Shown piece by piece: positions 1 to 13,100 of a stretch of 64,000 nucleotides of DNA. Under the pieces are notes generated by a model. That model worked only from the letters and a program-made list of their open reading frames with translations. It did not search any database and had not been told where the DNA came from. Position numbers and translations under genes: made by a program. The stretch is from Heligmosomoides polygyrus polygyrus. Its lineage: Eukaryota; Nematoda; Chromadorea; Rhabditida; Heligmosomidae. Each line of letters starts with the position of its first letter. The first letter of the stretch is position 1. The DNA lies in the NCBI GenBank assembly GCA_947396885.1, contig OX377204.1, forward strand, positions 26,357,706 through 26,421,705, written 5' to 3'.

Positions 1-3000
1 TTGCACATTAATTCTCGTGCTAATTTTATATAGAATCCACTATAAGACTGGAGGTGCGAAAGGTTTATGTTGACTATCTTATCTAGTTAGAAGTGTTTTT
101 GCTTGTATCATGCTATGTATCTGTCCATACAATCACAAAGTTTATGAAGAGCAAGTGGTCGCTTATCAAAGTTTCTCATTACTTTGAAGAATTTCTCTGA
201 CATACTATGGGCCTCTGAGTGATTTCCACTGTGTTTGTACCATCCGTTGAAATAGCATTTCATTTTGATTTCATCACTGGACCCAAGAATCACATTCAGA
301 AACATTTTTCACTAAATATAATTGCTAATTTAAACAAAATTTTGCTTCAATTTATTGCTTCCCAGTGTGAAAAAAATGCAAAAATTAAATGCTTTTTCTC
401 GAATAATTAGATAAAAGAAGAACTGTTAATTTTATGATGGGTACAGACTCTGGTAAGGCATCCCACTTCCTCTTCATTCCAATGTAATGACACTGCGCAC
501 CACTTTATTAGATTCGACTTACTTCTTTTCCCACACTTTAGCTTAGTTACCTAGATGTGCGAAGCCACGTAATATTTGTTACCTTTTTTAAGAAAGTGGG
601 GTTCTGAATAAATCGGCCAGGAAATTTTGTCGTTCGAATGTTCGTCGGCTTGCCCTGAAGAAGCGGTGAAGCGTTTCTTTAACTTCTGACTCCTTGAGTA
701 GTCCTTTCTCGTGGGGGCTCATTGCCTTTTATTATTTATTTATTATATTATTATTTTTTATATATATTATATTATATTATTATTTTTTATTTTTATTGAA
801 AATTGTGACTCTAGCGGCGGTGATCAGAAAGGCGTCGGTATTCTTTCGTTCTCCTTGTGCAGCAAATAACGGGAGATTTAAGGAAACGGGCTGTAGTCGG
901 TTTCCTCCTTTTCTCGCCTTGTTACGATTTGGTGGATCAGTTGTTCTTTCAATGCACTTTTATGGTTAGTGAGTCCTTTAGGAGGTATCTTATCAGTTTG
1001 TCTCAAGGTGCCATGGAAACATCCTCTTTAATGTTTCTAAAGAGACAAATAGTTTAAGGTCTTGCAGTGTTTCCTAAAAAGAGCTAGGCTATCCCTTCCA
1101 TTGGCATTCCCTTTATTGGAGTAGGGCCCAATCGAAGAATCAACAGAACTGATACAATATTTAGAATAACATTTATTCAGCATATCTGTATGTCGGAACA
1201 GTAGATTTATACTCCATCAAAGAACACTGTTACCTCTTTCATCTCACAATTCGCTGAAGTGGTTTTTAAGTTTGGATGCAGAAAGTAGTAATTAGGACTC
1301 GTCTTACTTATGTAATATGTAAGATGAAGTGTTGTATTTTCAAAGAACATTTCAAAGAAAACATTTATATTTAGTTCCCTTGAGCACTAGTCTAACTTTC
1401 CTATGCTGGGCATCAATGACAGTTTTGTTGCGAGCATGTAGACCAGCCTACGAGTACAGAGAAGGCTGCCGAACTTCTTATCTTGTGCCAGCACTGTTTG
1501 TTGGGCGAACGGTCCTCTACAAGCAGGCGTCCTTCAATATTTGCCTTACAAGTCCGTTTTGCTGAACAATTATATTTGAGCTTCACCTTTTTTATTTCTA
1601 TTGTGTGACTTATTAGTGTCAACCCCTCCTTCTTATGGCTAGAAACAGCGAAACGCACCCCTAATAGGGACAATTGTACCTTTACTAGTTCCATTATCTA
1701 CTCCTCAACAAACCGAAAAAATAGGAATTCATAAACCACTGCCTCCTCAAAAAACTGCCCAAGCTGTTCTTGTTGTGCTTCTGTGAGAATAGGGTGCAAA
1801 TCGACAATCCAACTGGATTTTAGATAAGAAGAATGCAAAGCTTCTCTTGCAAGGAACTTTGGAGGGCATACGACAAGGAATTTAACGGTGGAGATTAATT
1901 TTGGGGCAACTCGCCGACTGGCTAAATGTTTAGGATGAAAAATATGCCATTTTCGCTCCAAGCTGGACATTTTCTCTTTAAAGTGGACACCAGACAATTT
2001 TGGAGACAAAATGCACATTTTGGGAACCGAATTGAACCTTTTTATATGTTTAAGCAGACTTGGTTAATAAAGTCATATTAGGAAAGACTTACACTAAAAG
2101 TTAACCTTTGCGGAGTGTTTTAAATGACTATACTGTTTGAATAGACACAAAATTCTTATCAAATGACCTCGTCCATTATTTCTAGGCCTATCCTAAGATG
2201 ACATTGCGTCACGCACACATTATGCTCTGCGACTAGTAGTGCAATTGCTGTTTACCTGAGTATGAACCTAGAAAGAGCAAAAGTGTTCGCAATAAAAGGA
2301 AAGCGCTGCTAATTTCTGCTTCTTAGGTTTATTTAAAAAGCATTTGTACTATCAATCATATAGACATTGCAATGCACGGCACAATTCTTCAGCACGAAAA
2401 GTGCATTGAGTCAAAGAAATGATTGCTTTGCCGTTGGTAATTATGTCTGTTTTAAAATCAAATAAACTTACCTCTGTTTTAAAATAAAAGTATCAGATTA
2501 AAAGAAACGAAAAATGGAGTTTAGAAAATTGCATACAAAAAAGAAGGAGAGGGAGTAACCTGAGGACATGTGGCGAAATAAGGGAGGGTGTCTGCTGTAA
2601 AAAGCCAACTACTACAGAATGGAGCGAGATTTTATCGAGTGTTTTCCTCGCATTCAACTATGGTGAACAGCTGGTGCTTAAGTACCGTATTAAGATCAAA
2701 GTCATTTCCGAGCACTTTTCGTCTGATCGTCGATCTGTTTGTTCACGGGTTTATAATCTGGCATTGTTGATTCCAATCGTTCTTCGATCATCAAGGTTTC
2801 TCACTCTTATTCTCCTCAAGATTCACCTCTCTTCTCGGATGAGGGGAGAGCCTAACCGAGATCGATGGAAACCTGAGAGAGTTTTGCACTGTGAATAGAA
2901 CGATATCTTTTCTTCGAATGGCACACATTTCGATGCTGTGACTCATCTGGATTGTATTCGGTAAGATAAGCCTTTCTGCAGAAGCCACACCCTCAGTCGC

Positions 3001-4079
3001 ATGTTCGTAAAAGGTGTGGTCGAAGGTGTAGTGGATGCGGCCTTCACACAGACCGTGGACTTTAAGTTTCAAGATTTGTTTTTTGTGATACTCATTTTCT
3101 CATATTTTCTACATATTCTTGCCGACCTATAGAGCCTGATTTCGTTGACATCAAGTCCGAGTCACGTGTGGTTTCCCGGTGTACAAAGTCCTAGTATTTT
3201 GCTTTATTAATCACCTACCACCAAACAGCGACCTGTAGCGCCCTAACAAATACCTCCAGCAAAAGCAAACAGATACGCTATCATTGGCGAGCACTCCTGA
3301 ACGCACACTTCTCTTCGTTGTTCTCGCATTTATTCATTAAGCCTTTAAACAACACTCTATGCTCTTAAGGTAAGTGAGCCTTTCTGAGCATAAAAATTTG
3401 AACATCTTCCCCTTCGAACTGCTGAAATTTCAATAGCCATTGCTGCTTCGCACATCTTTCTGTTACCTTTTGTATTTAACGTTGTGTCAAGATTGGAAGT
3501 GACGTGCTCGCAGGTGAGAACTCTATTGCTCTTGTTGACAGCCTTATACTTTGGTAGAGAGTCCGCTTCTAATCCTACGAAAAAAGACTGCGATACTAAA
3601 CTAACTACATAAAACTTGAACAGCTTCATTCAAGGAACTTCGGATCTCTGCTAATGGAAGGAAAGCACTTCACTTTGTCTGTACGAGGACTTCGGGCAAT
3701 TGGGAGTAATAAATACAACACAGTATGTACGCCTATTGTGTACCTTGCGATTTCCCACTCAGATCATGAGTTTCACTCGCGTTCTCTCTTCACTAGGCTA
3801 GCTCCAGAGCTTGTTTTTCGACAAAGAAGTAAGTAAACAGCCACTTTTCGGCATCGCAAATGCCTTTTTAGTCCTGTACAATTACTACATCATCGTATTT
3901 GAATTTGGCCATGTATTCGCTGTCCTGTTGAAGAAGAAACGCTCCAGTCTCAATGATCACAAAGGTATCGGTTGAAGTAAGTGGTAGGGCGTGGGAATGA
4001 CCACAATAACTATATAAAGAAAAAGGTTTAGTTCCAGTTGCTTCTATATGTCACCTGCATCAAATGACGTTCCGTTGGA
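1..4079. other. No recognisable gene
   Basis: I find no family motif, convincing exon chain or RNA gene in this stretch on either strand. Open frames are all under about 110 codons and match nothing I recognise. It reads as AT-rich intergenic or long-intron DNA. An undetected 5' exon of the aquaporin gene that begins further right could lie here. Confidence 0.6.
728..800. repeat. AT-rich low-complexity tract
   Basis: The segment consists almost entirely of TTAT and TATA words with no G or C for long runs. It is simple sequence with no sign of coding function. Confidence 0.8.
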
Positions 4080-4446
4080 CACTGACTTGCTCGAGACAAC
4101 CCTAACGACGACTTCTCTATTTGTGCCTGTCGCGTGCCAGAGTGATCCAGTGGAACCTCCTCGTTCGAGGGACACGAAATACGTCATACCGTTGGTCAAG
4201 TGTTTTCCTGAAGAAGCCCAATAAGCGCATTAGAGGGCGACATGGTGTTCGCTTGACATCCCGCGGAATCCAATTGGTGATCGCCTCCGTCCAGCTGGTG
4301 TCTGCGAAACGCATTACGTGGCTGGCCCACTTAATTTTCGACTTGACCCAGACGGCAGCGTCTTTGATCTTCGAACGTTGAAGAAGCTCGGAACTCCAGA
4401 GGCCTTCTCTCCCTTGCGTGTGTGTTGTCACTCTGAGTCGATTCAA
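4080..4446 (-). pseudogene. RTE-type retrotransposon ORF, 3'-terminal remnant
   Basis: The minus-strand frame 4117-4446 (109 codons) reads like the C-terminal tail of nematode RTE-class endonuclease/reverse transcriptase proteins. Visible family words are RSKIKDAAVWV, WASHVMRFAD, ITNWIPRDVKRTPCRP and HWITLARDRHK. The usual continuation (a WRRYW-like block) is lost beyond the stop near 4117, and the similarity continues only weakly to about 4080. The catalytic reverse transcriptase and endonuclease domains are absent, so this is a 5'-truncated, decayed insertion, which is how target-primed retrotransposons usually end up. The family assignment rests on recognised motifs, not a search. Confidence 0.78.
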
Positions 4447-5577
4447 CGCAGGTCGATCGCGGGTTCATCCTGCGTTCACAGAGCCCTGGTATCTGGGGCG
4501 TTCATTAGCGCAGGAGGACTGGAAGGACAGGAGAGTGGAACAATTAAGTACGGTGCCGGAAGGTCTTCGTCTTCTTCACCTCTTCTTCGGCGGCCTTAAA
4601 GGCCCCACAAACCGGTCAATTCCTCTCCTCAGCTCCCTTGTCGGTGCGGCAATCAAAAAGGAAACGGCTATGTAAGCCTCATATCGAATATCAGATGCCC
4701 AGCACTCCGCCGCCCCATGTCTGGAAAGGTGTATTCGCTTCCAAAGCACGAAAACGGGATGCCTTCAACGGAGCGGTTTCTGTTTCATCACATTTTCTGA
4801 AGGAGGAGAGCAAATCATCGGTCTCGCATACTATATAGGGTGTGATAGGGGATAAGAAAGATGCAGGGTTTTTAAAGGTTGCTGCGAGTTTTTCCACCAT
4901 CCATCAATGTACCGATTGGTAAAAATACATTCGTACAAATAGACGCGTTCCACATTATTCGGTTGGACCACTATTTGTGTAGGGCATTAATCTTTTCAAG
5001 CCTGCAGCGGAGGTTTATCTTTTATTTTCGCACGACTTACACAGTTGAGTTTCAAACTTTAGTTATCAGAAAATACCCTTAAATGTTTCCGCAACCCTTT
5101 AATGACCGGACTCATAAAGGAATGAAAGGAAATCACATTGAGATTGAAAGGCGCGCCAAGCTTCCTATTTTCGTAACACAATTATCACGTGCGTAAAAGT
5201 TAGAACAATTCGTCGGCTAGAAGTATGGTTCAGTCCTACCATGTATGTTATCTCACAGAATGCAGTAAACTTTGATCACGAGATTTTACCCCATGTTTTT
5301 TCACTTTTCCTGAAGCTAGCACGTAACTTCATATCTGCTGAGAAAACTCAGTTATTGAAAAAAAAACACCAAAAACCTGCAGTAGGTAACCATGCTGGGG
5401 TTCTATGTACATAGTTGCACAGTGCTCTTGATAAGATCAATGAGTATCTGAAAGCATGATTTTCTATAACTTCGTCAGAATAAGATGCATGGTGGTAAGC
5501 GGTTAAGAAAACGAGTTTACAGAAGCTACATACTAAAGGAGAAATTTTGCTGCTATTCAATTTATTTATGGAATACG
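4447..5577. other. No recognisable gene
   Basis: Only short, unrelated open frames are present, and nothing in either strand resembles a known family. Some of it may be further decayed RTE sequence, but I cannot show that. Confidence 0.5.
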
Positions 5578-5770
5578 CCACGCACTCAACTTCTATCGAG
5601 GAAGGATATCGAGGAAGCGGGCTGAGTGCAGAATTGGCCTATATGTGCATCCCATGACTTGTAGCGGCCAGTCGATATACATGTCAGTGGTTTATCTTTA
5701 CAAGACATGGCTGATACCAAGTCACCGACCGCTCAGAGACAGAAGGCTCGGTGCCACCACGCACTCTGGC
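5578..5770 (-). repeat. Degenerate SINE-A copy
   Basis: The segment shares word order with better copies near 7744, 9286 and 25331. It has an ACGCA...TTCTA...GGATATCG block, then a GGCCAGTCGAT block equivalent to GGCTGGCCACCG read backwards, then a diverged head. It lies in reverse orientation. The copy is old, so its limits are approximate. Confidence 0.42.
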
Positions 5771-5820
5771 ATGTTTATTATACAAAACGGAATCCTGAGT
5801 AAAACTCCGTAGGTACTGTA

Positions 5821-5912
5821 CAATACCGCTCAAATTCCTTGCAAAAAAGACGCTTTGCGACGGATTAATCCGTCACAAAGCGTCTTTTTTGCAAAGAATT
5901 TGAGCGGTATTG
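5821..5912. mobile_element. Palindromic MITE flanked by TA
   Basis: A 92-bp near-perfect hairpin starts CAATACCGCTCAAATTC and ends with its complement, centred on CGGATTAATCCG. TA lies on both sides, as expected of a duplicated Tc1/mariner target. It has no coding capacity. Confidence 0.75.
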
Positions 5913-5920
5913 TATTTGGT

Positions 5921-6840
5921 TGACAGCGGTAAGAACAACACCTGTGTCAAATCTGTGGCTTCGCAAGCGTTGGTCGACATGTTCCCCAGAAGAGGTCAGA
6001 AATACGGGCACTATAGAAGATTTCCTTCAGTGCTCAGCATAGCTGCAATCTGTCGAAAATGCTCCGCCAATCCACCTGTTTAATCTTACCGCTGCATCGT
6101 CCTCTTCAGCCGAGCAGTGTAGACTAGGCATCAGAGCGCAATTGACTAGCTTTTTCCCTGCAGTTTCGAGTGCTGCATGAAAAATGTTTGCCACGAAAGA
6201 CAGCGTTCACACGCGAAAGCAAATTCAGACTTGACACTAGCTCAGGTACTTTGATTCTACCACTGCACGGTGTTCGCCGCAAATTTTCTTGATTTTTTGT
6301 GACTATTAGGTTTTCTGCTTCACGTTCACGTCAATGTTGAAGGAAACTCGATTAGTACAAATGCAGGTGGTTTTCGTAGGAAATGTTTCCTCCCACAACA
6401 TTCAACTCTTAGAGCTGCATCACAATTGGATCAATACAGCTCAATTTCCGTAGAAATGATATGAATAGCAAAGAATTAGAAAGTGGGCTTATTATTTTCA
6501 CATCAGTATGGGAGCGACTAATATTGAAGACATATTATACCAATTTATTTGTAACCTTCGAAGGGTTGGTTGTGCATGGTTGGAACGATTCAGATCATAA
6601 ATTCGTCGTGTTCTTGACCGTGTTTGGATTGAACGTTCGGTTTGAAGTTAGGCCTCACCGTATGTGTGCCCTGTGCTGCCAATAAGTAGCAGTAGTGATA
6701 ACAAGACTCAGCTTAGCCTAAGAACTCGGTCTGAACATTCTTGATGAAGACGATAGGCAACAGCTACCACATTAACATATATCGGTTGTCCTACCTGTAT
6801 TTCTGTATATCTGTATCTCTCTGCATCAATTACTACGCAG
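5921..6840. other. No recognisable gene
   Basis: No recognisable exon, RNA or repeat family was found here. The right edge is the target duplication CTACGCAG (6833-6840) of the hAT-like element that follows. Confidence 0.5.
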
Positions 6841-8244
6841 CAGGAGGGCACCCAAAATTCTGTGCGTTAAATTTTTTCAACGAAATTTTTCAACTTGAAA
6901 TTTTCGTTAAATTTCCGGTAAATCGTTAAACTTTGTTAAAAAATAAAATTAGCTGCAAACCATTACTTTATGTAAAAAAGGAAAGCCTTATACGTTCAAA
7001 TTCAAGAGGTCAACAGCTAATGTTCAAGGAATGTAATGTATCACTGCAATGTAAAGTAGCCAATTCATCAACACAGGAAAATAGATAATAAGCTTTCAGC
7101 AAGAAATTATCTACAGGGTGTGGAATAAGAACAGGTATGGTATTATCATTCAAGGCGATCACCGACAAGGCATCTTAAATGTGTGATCAGGCGAATCCCG
7201 GAGTTCCCATTTCTTAGTTCTTTGCGAACCCATTTTGTCTGAGTATTCAATGAGCATATGCAATCTCAATGCGGGCACTAGCCCACTAAGTACAGAAGCA
7301 ATTTATGAAAGTACAGTCTAAAGCCTATGTGGAAATGGAATGTTGACATGTAGTCAAACGCACGTCTTTCGAGTGCCTGGTACGTGGATCGTGAGACGAC
7401 ATGGTGACACAATCTCCCACACTGCCGAAAGGGTGTGACACATGGTCAACGTGTCAACATTCAGGGATAGTAGCTTTCCTAATTTTTGGTATTATCGTTT
7501 ATTGTCCAAAATTGTTTCAAAAACGTCCAGCGGCCGAAACTATTCTCTTCGTTTCGACTGCTCTAGGTGGCGAGGTATTCTGGTATAGGCAGTGCCAAGT
7601 GAGCATAGGCATATCCTACCAGGAGGTTAGACCAGTATCTTTGTGAATTCGTTGACGTGCTTGGGGGTTCGGCGAACAGATTTTTAGCTTTAAATGCACT
7701 AAAGGATAAGGATAAGAGAAGGCTTTCTCTAATCTTTTTGGGATGCGTCACGCATTCTACTTCAACTGGATATCGTAGAGGCGATTTGAATGCGTGTTTG
7801 GCCATACAGTGACACTTGCGGTGGCCAGCCGATGAAAAAGTCACTGCACTGGCCTTCCTCCCCTCTGGGGTCCAGACATGTCTGGACTCCTGAGGGGAGG
7901 AAGGCTTGGATGGCCTAGGCCGGGATCCTGGTATCGGGTGCACACGACAGGCGGTACTTCCTCCCACTGCGCTGCATGCACCCCCAAAATGCATTATTTC
8001 CAAAAAATTAAGACAAATTCATGAAATCTTTAAAATATTCTTGCCGATTTCAATAGATTTTTCAGGAACAGGGGAGGATGAGACCTGAAACAGTAGAGAA
8101 TGCTAGGACTAAATGTCATAAATTCAGTGAGGAAAAAATCCGTTAGATTAAAAAAACCGTTAATTCGTTAAGCCGGATTTTAACAAAAAATGCCGTTAAT
8201 TCGTTATATTCGTTAAATCGTTATCCGCCAAATGTGCACCCCCA
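6841..8244. mobile_element. Non-autonomous hAT-like element, copy A
   Basis: The left end begins CAGGAGGGCACCC and continues CTGTGCGTTAAATTTTTT. The right end reads AAATGTGCACCCCCA. Flanking octamers CTACGCAG (6833-6840) and CTACATAG (8245-8252) match at 6 of 8 positions, consistent with a decayed 8-bp hAT target duplication. Both subterminal regions are rich in CGTTAA-type words. The interior shares an EPPSTSTN-encoding segment (about 7563-7690) with the larger element at 51436-53312, which lies in the opposite orientation, so the two are family members. No transposase is recognisable. A SINE-A copy sits inside. The ends are partly decayed, so the boundaries are good to a few bases. Confidence 0.7.
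7744..7960 (-). repeat. SINE-A copy inside hAT element A
   Basis: Read in reverse, it has the order tRNA-like head, CCGATACCAGG, CCAAGCCTTCC, GGCTGGCCACCGCAAGTG, TGTATGGCCAA and a tail ending in a CTACGATATCC block. The copies at 9286 and 25331 share this order. A small hairpin (CCTCCCCTC...GAGGGGAGG, about 7856-7905) interrupts it. Confidence 0.6.
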
Positions 8245-8252
8245 CTACATAG

Positions 8253-9285
8253 GCCGATATGGTGACTGCCGTAAAATGATACCGACGATATCGTTGATGA
8301 ATATGGTCCCTGGATTTCTGTAGTTGGTGAATTTCTATATAGTGGTTTCTTCATTGAACACTTATCTGTGTCCAGGCTCATTGTAAGAAAAACAGTTCCA
8401 AAGGGGGCACTTATTAGTAGTTGTAGAGCGGACTCCTAGTCTGAATAGTTTACCTTCTTGACAGCCCTTCTCCCAGAGTTCGGTCGAGTTTCAGCTTTGT
8501 ATAGTTGCTTCATGTCTTCTGATTAAAGTCTCCTTGCTACCGATTGAAGCCCCTTCACTCGTTGGAAAAGTGCCGTACATTTACAACTATTTGACATGAA
8601 TACAGAGATTCTACTTGACACGATGAGCGCAACCGTGTTTGGGTGCGGCGTGGTGTTTGGAAAGCGCTGATAGATTTGGTTGAGATAGCTGCTCTACGAA
8701 GCACTTGATTGTTCTGCTTTTGTTGCAGTTAATTTTGCAACAATGAAGAGAGCTTTGAAGTAGCCCATGCCTCGGACATAAAATGAATGCAAGTATCTCT
8801 GTTCAGTGCAGTTCTGCTATGATTGCCCACCCACCGACCCGGGAGGGTCGGAAGGATTGGTTGGTCTGGGCCGAAAATCCAAAATAAGAACCATGAATCG
8901 GAGTGGTCAGGATAGCCGGCATCTTTCCGACTGCGGCGCTGAAATTGGACTTCTTCTTGTCAATTCTTTTACATAGTCATCGCTAACCCTGTCATTTACT
9001 TTTGACATCTTGTTATACTTATACGTATACTTGTTTAGGAAGGAGGAAACATGGATATGCTTGATGGCTGGCCACCGCAAGACATTGCATTGGCCATCTT
9101 CACGATCTCCTTAAAAAGCGTGATGCCTTGTATCCCAATCAGGAATTATTTCCGCCGCTCTATACCTTCCTTGAGCGACGTTCTATAGAAAGTCGAATGT
9201 AAGATAAAGAGCAAAGGATAAGGAATAACGAGAAGCAATTCCCTTTATTGAGGTACGGAACATTGTGGAGACAGCTTTTCTCCTA
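8253..9285. other. No recognisable gene
   Basis: The only recognisable item is a short SINE-like fragment at about 8820-8890 (GGAAGGATTGGTTGGTCTGGGC). The remainder shows neither coding nor repeat structure that I can identify. Confidence 0.5.
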
Positions 9286-9515
9286 AATAGGACTCGTGGT
9301 AGCGCAGTCGGAGGAAGCATCGGCTATTGCGGGCTTCCGATACCAGGTTCTTGGTTCGGATTTCCCAGACCAACCAAGCCTTCCATCTCTCCGAGGCCAG
9401 ATAATTAATACCAAAGTTGCTTGGAAAAGATAAGGCACTGACTTGACCTTGTTCAGCTGGCCACCGCAATCATCCGTGTAGGCCGAATCTGCTTTCAAAT
9501 TGCTTCCGCGATATC
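9286..9515 (+). repeat. tRNA-derived SINE (SINE-A family)
   Basis: The head has a pol III box A-like run, GTGGTAGCGCAGTCGG, and a box B-like run, GGTTCTTGGTTCGGATT, at about tRNA spacing. The body contains CCAACCAAGCCTTCC and GGCTGGCCACCGCAA, as the other copies do. This is the best-preserved head of the family in the window. Other copies lie near 5578, 7744, 25331, 25560, 31585 and 38290. Being tRNA-derived, it should be transcribed by RNA polymerase III and mobilised by a partner LINE, but I cannot tell which. Confidence 0.72.
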
Positions 9516-10176
9516 CCGTTCAATGCGTGGTCATGTCAAAAAGCATTGATTATGCCATCTTCTATTCTTTATTCCTCCTAAACAATGACTTCAGAAAATC
9601 GACCGATGATTAACCCATAGCTTTTGTCTTCTTACCATTAGACAAGTCTGGCGGCGACTTCTTTCGGATGGAAGGTTTGTCTTGGTTTGTCTTGGAGGCA
9701 CCTAATCTGGAATCGTTCGGAGCGCGAGAGCTGGGCATAATGGCAACATGCTCTCGAACGTATAGCCTCCCAAGTCGAATACTGCCTAATAGTATACACC
9801 TTTTCTTTCTGATCTCTATTCCAACGAATGACCCTTTCAAACAACGTTAGAAGTAAAGGGTCTTTATCCCTTGTAGTCCTAGGTCATAGTCACGTTCCGT
9901 CACTTGCCTTCACTTGAGAGCTGTTGAAGTTTAAAAACACTACCATCTGCCTCTGTTCTCCGCATTGAGAAGCCGTTCGTCTGGTTATCGCACTTCATTC
10001 GAACTTCAAATCTCGAGAATTTTAAGGATGAGCGATCGGGCGTCGCCGGCTTTCCAGAGCTATGATCTGCGACGGGGCCTTAAGGTGCGTTTTGCATAGA
10101 GAATTGGAATCTGTGCGATTTAAAGTAATCTGCGTATCGTACGATAACAACACGTACAAATTGGAATGACATTCAG
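9516..10176. other. No recognisable gene; expected upstream side of aquaporin gene 1
   Basis: An upstream exon or promoter of the aquaporin gene would be expected in or beyond this stretch, but I cannot point to a convincing start exon. Confidence 0.45.
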
Positions 10177-13100
10177 CGCACAGACTGGAGCACAAGTGAC
10201 ACGCAGAGCACTGAGGAATCCGGAAAGTCGTACTCACTTATAACGAAGATGATCGCCGAGTTTCTCGGAGATTTCACTTTTGTTTTCGTCGGTGAGTTTT
10301 GCTTTGTCGTTTCGGTTGCAGACAACGTATCAGCGGTATCGAAAAACTGTTGCTTAGACACTGGTATCGGAATATTCGTCTTGCCAAAATGGAGTGATCT
10401 TTTCAAGCGATCCAAGAGATCCGCGTATTCCAATTATTAAACTGAACTACTGAACTAAGTCTTCCAATTTCAACATTGCCAGTTTTATCATCAAAATATG
10501 GCTTACACACGTCGTCTAAACAATGAATGAATTATTTCCGTTGTTTAAAAAAGGTCCTAGAGATAAGATCTACTTTTCCCGCAACTCCTCTCTTCCAAAG
10601 ATCCGATGACTTCGTTAAGAAGCTTCGCGATTTGAAATGCAACAGGAGTAGAAACTTTCGACTATCGGTTGTAAAACCAAATTTTCTATTTTTCTGCTAT
10701 ATATCGAGCAGTAAGAGCGGACCAGATATGATCGATACATTGATCAATGTCAATCGATGCTAACAATGAAAGGTTCCAAACTCAAGATGAGCACATTTAG
10801 CTGCATTCATTCATTCATTTGGATGATTCCTACAAATCGCTGTGTGAAACCAAGCACATACAAGGAAAGGTTCCCATTTCAAGGTGAGCTTTTTGCGATG
10901 ATGCTATTTTGGCAGGATATAGGGCCCTGTGAGCAGAACCACAGTTAGTTTTTGCTGAACGCATTTTTAGAGACCTGGAAAGGAGGTCTGAAAGCGTGCG
11001 CGCAACTATTTATCATCAACCGCTACGACACTCCACCAGTTGTGCTTCGGCGGCGCAGTTGGTCGGAGGAACGCCTCATAGGAGCACACCAGGAGGATTT
11101 TAAGTTCGGGTCCGCGTACTGCCGATGTTTTCGCACATATTAGTTTGTTGTTATTACGCTTTCTCATGCTCACAGGAGTCAATTTTAGACCACCAATGCT
11201 TACAACAAACCTAGGCTGCCTTTGCGCCCGCCCAGATATCCTATCGCGGATGTTACGTGCGATCAAACAGCGCCGGTGGTGTAAGGCGAACATCGCTGCC
11301 CGGAAAGCAGAAGATGCGGGTTCGAGTCCCGCCTGGCGCAAAAGTTTTGATCGCAACAAAACATCCTGTAACAACATATAGCTTGTGTTTTACTTGTTTC
11401 ATAAATTTGTACCATACCTGTTGACTAAAAGGAAGGAGCAAGACAGCACTTTTTATTTCCAAATGATATGGTACAGATAGGCATTGTCGAAAAACTAGCA
11501 TTTATGAGGGCGCAAAGGCAGCCTTGGTTTGTTGTAAGCATTGGTGGTCTAAAATTGACTCCTGTGAGCATGAGAAAGCGTAATAACAACAAACTAATAT
11601 GTGCAAAAACATCGGCAGTACGCGGACCCGAACTTAAAACCCTCCTGGTGTGCTCCTATGAGGCGTTCCTCCGACCAACTGCGCCGCCGAAGCACAACTG
11701 GTGGAGTGTCGTAGCGGTTGATGATAGTTGCGCGCACGCTTCCAGACCTCCTTTCCAGGTCTCTAAAAATGCGTTCAGCAAAAACTAACTGTGGTTCCGC
11801 TCACAGGGCCCTACATCCTGCCAAAATAGCATCATCGCAAAAAGCTCACCTTGAAATGGGAACCTTTCCTTGTATGTTTTTGGTTTCACACATCGGTTTG
11901 TAGGAATCATCCAAATGAATGAATGAATGCAGCTAAATGCACAGGCTCACCACATGAAAATACTTGAACTTGATTGTCTGTTTAGCACCTTTCAACAGCT
12001 TTCGATTTCTGGGCGAAGCCCCGGGCAACAGCTACCAGCCTAGATAGAATTATTCACATGTTTCTAGGGACGATGCAAGCCGTTGTGGTCACAGGAGGCG
12101 GCAGCAGCAGTATTGTTGCCGACAACATTGTTCACGCTGCCCTTGCCCACGGTTTCACCATTTTCATACTTGTAGCAGCTCTCGGACATATCAGGTTTGT
12201 AGTGGGCGTTTTTCTCAATATAAACATAGTTGACATATTCTGTGAAACCATTGTGATTAAGAATTGTTTTGCATTAGGCCGAGCCGTGAAATAATGATGG
12301 ACTTTGTTACTCTATATCCAACTGCAAATATCATGAGATCTTTAAACTCTCCAGAAATTGTATTAATATTGATCATTTTATAAATGTTAAAAATTTGGGT
12401 TTAGGCAAAATTTTAAATAACTCCAAGAGCTTTTAGATTCTCTTCAATTTCTGGAGTTTGTCCGGGTAACAAATCGTAGTTTCCGGCTATTGTCGTTTAC
12501 AGCCCAAAACTCTCGCTGTAGCTTCGACAACAAAGGACGAAAAAGAGCGGAGGACGTAAAAAATATAAGAATGTCCACTGCAAAGACTTACTCCTTCATC
12601 ATCCATATAAAAAATCAGGGCCCTGAAATAGAGGCAGATCGCTCAAGACTGGAAGAGCTTACCTTTTCCAAGAAGTACAACTGGAAGTTGAGCCAAGATG
12701 TAGTACTGCAATAGAACGGGGGACGGGCCCTCAGATACGTTATATATATGCCTCAAAGAAAGGAATACACAGAATTTCCGTTTTTAGGTCCGGATTTCCA
12801 GTTTCCACCTGTTTTAGCCGTTCAGTTCCTTGTATCGCTTGTCATAGCGGGAAGGCGGAAACGAAATCCGTCACTGTTCGACATTAAATTTGACGACAAT
12901 CAGCTCGGCAGTTAGGAAAGCTTTTCAATTGCGAGAAGAAGACTGTTCCATAAATCAAACATTATCCTTTGGACAGGATACATCATTCCTAAAAGAAATT
13001 AATAGTGCGAGGCAAAAACTATTACGCGAATCAGGGGCATGCACTGTGGGTTGAAAATATACTCAACGTTTAAATGAGCATAATTTTTTTGATATCTGTA

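Noticed and set aside
11006..11377. 123-codon frame and its mirror at 11468-11788
   Set aside because: They are the same sequence read from the two arms of the inverted repeat; no domain was recognised.
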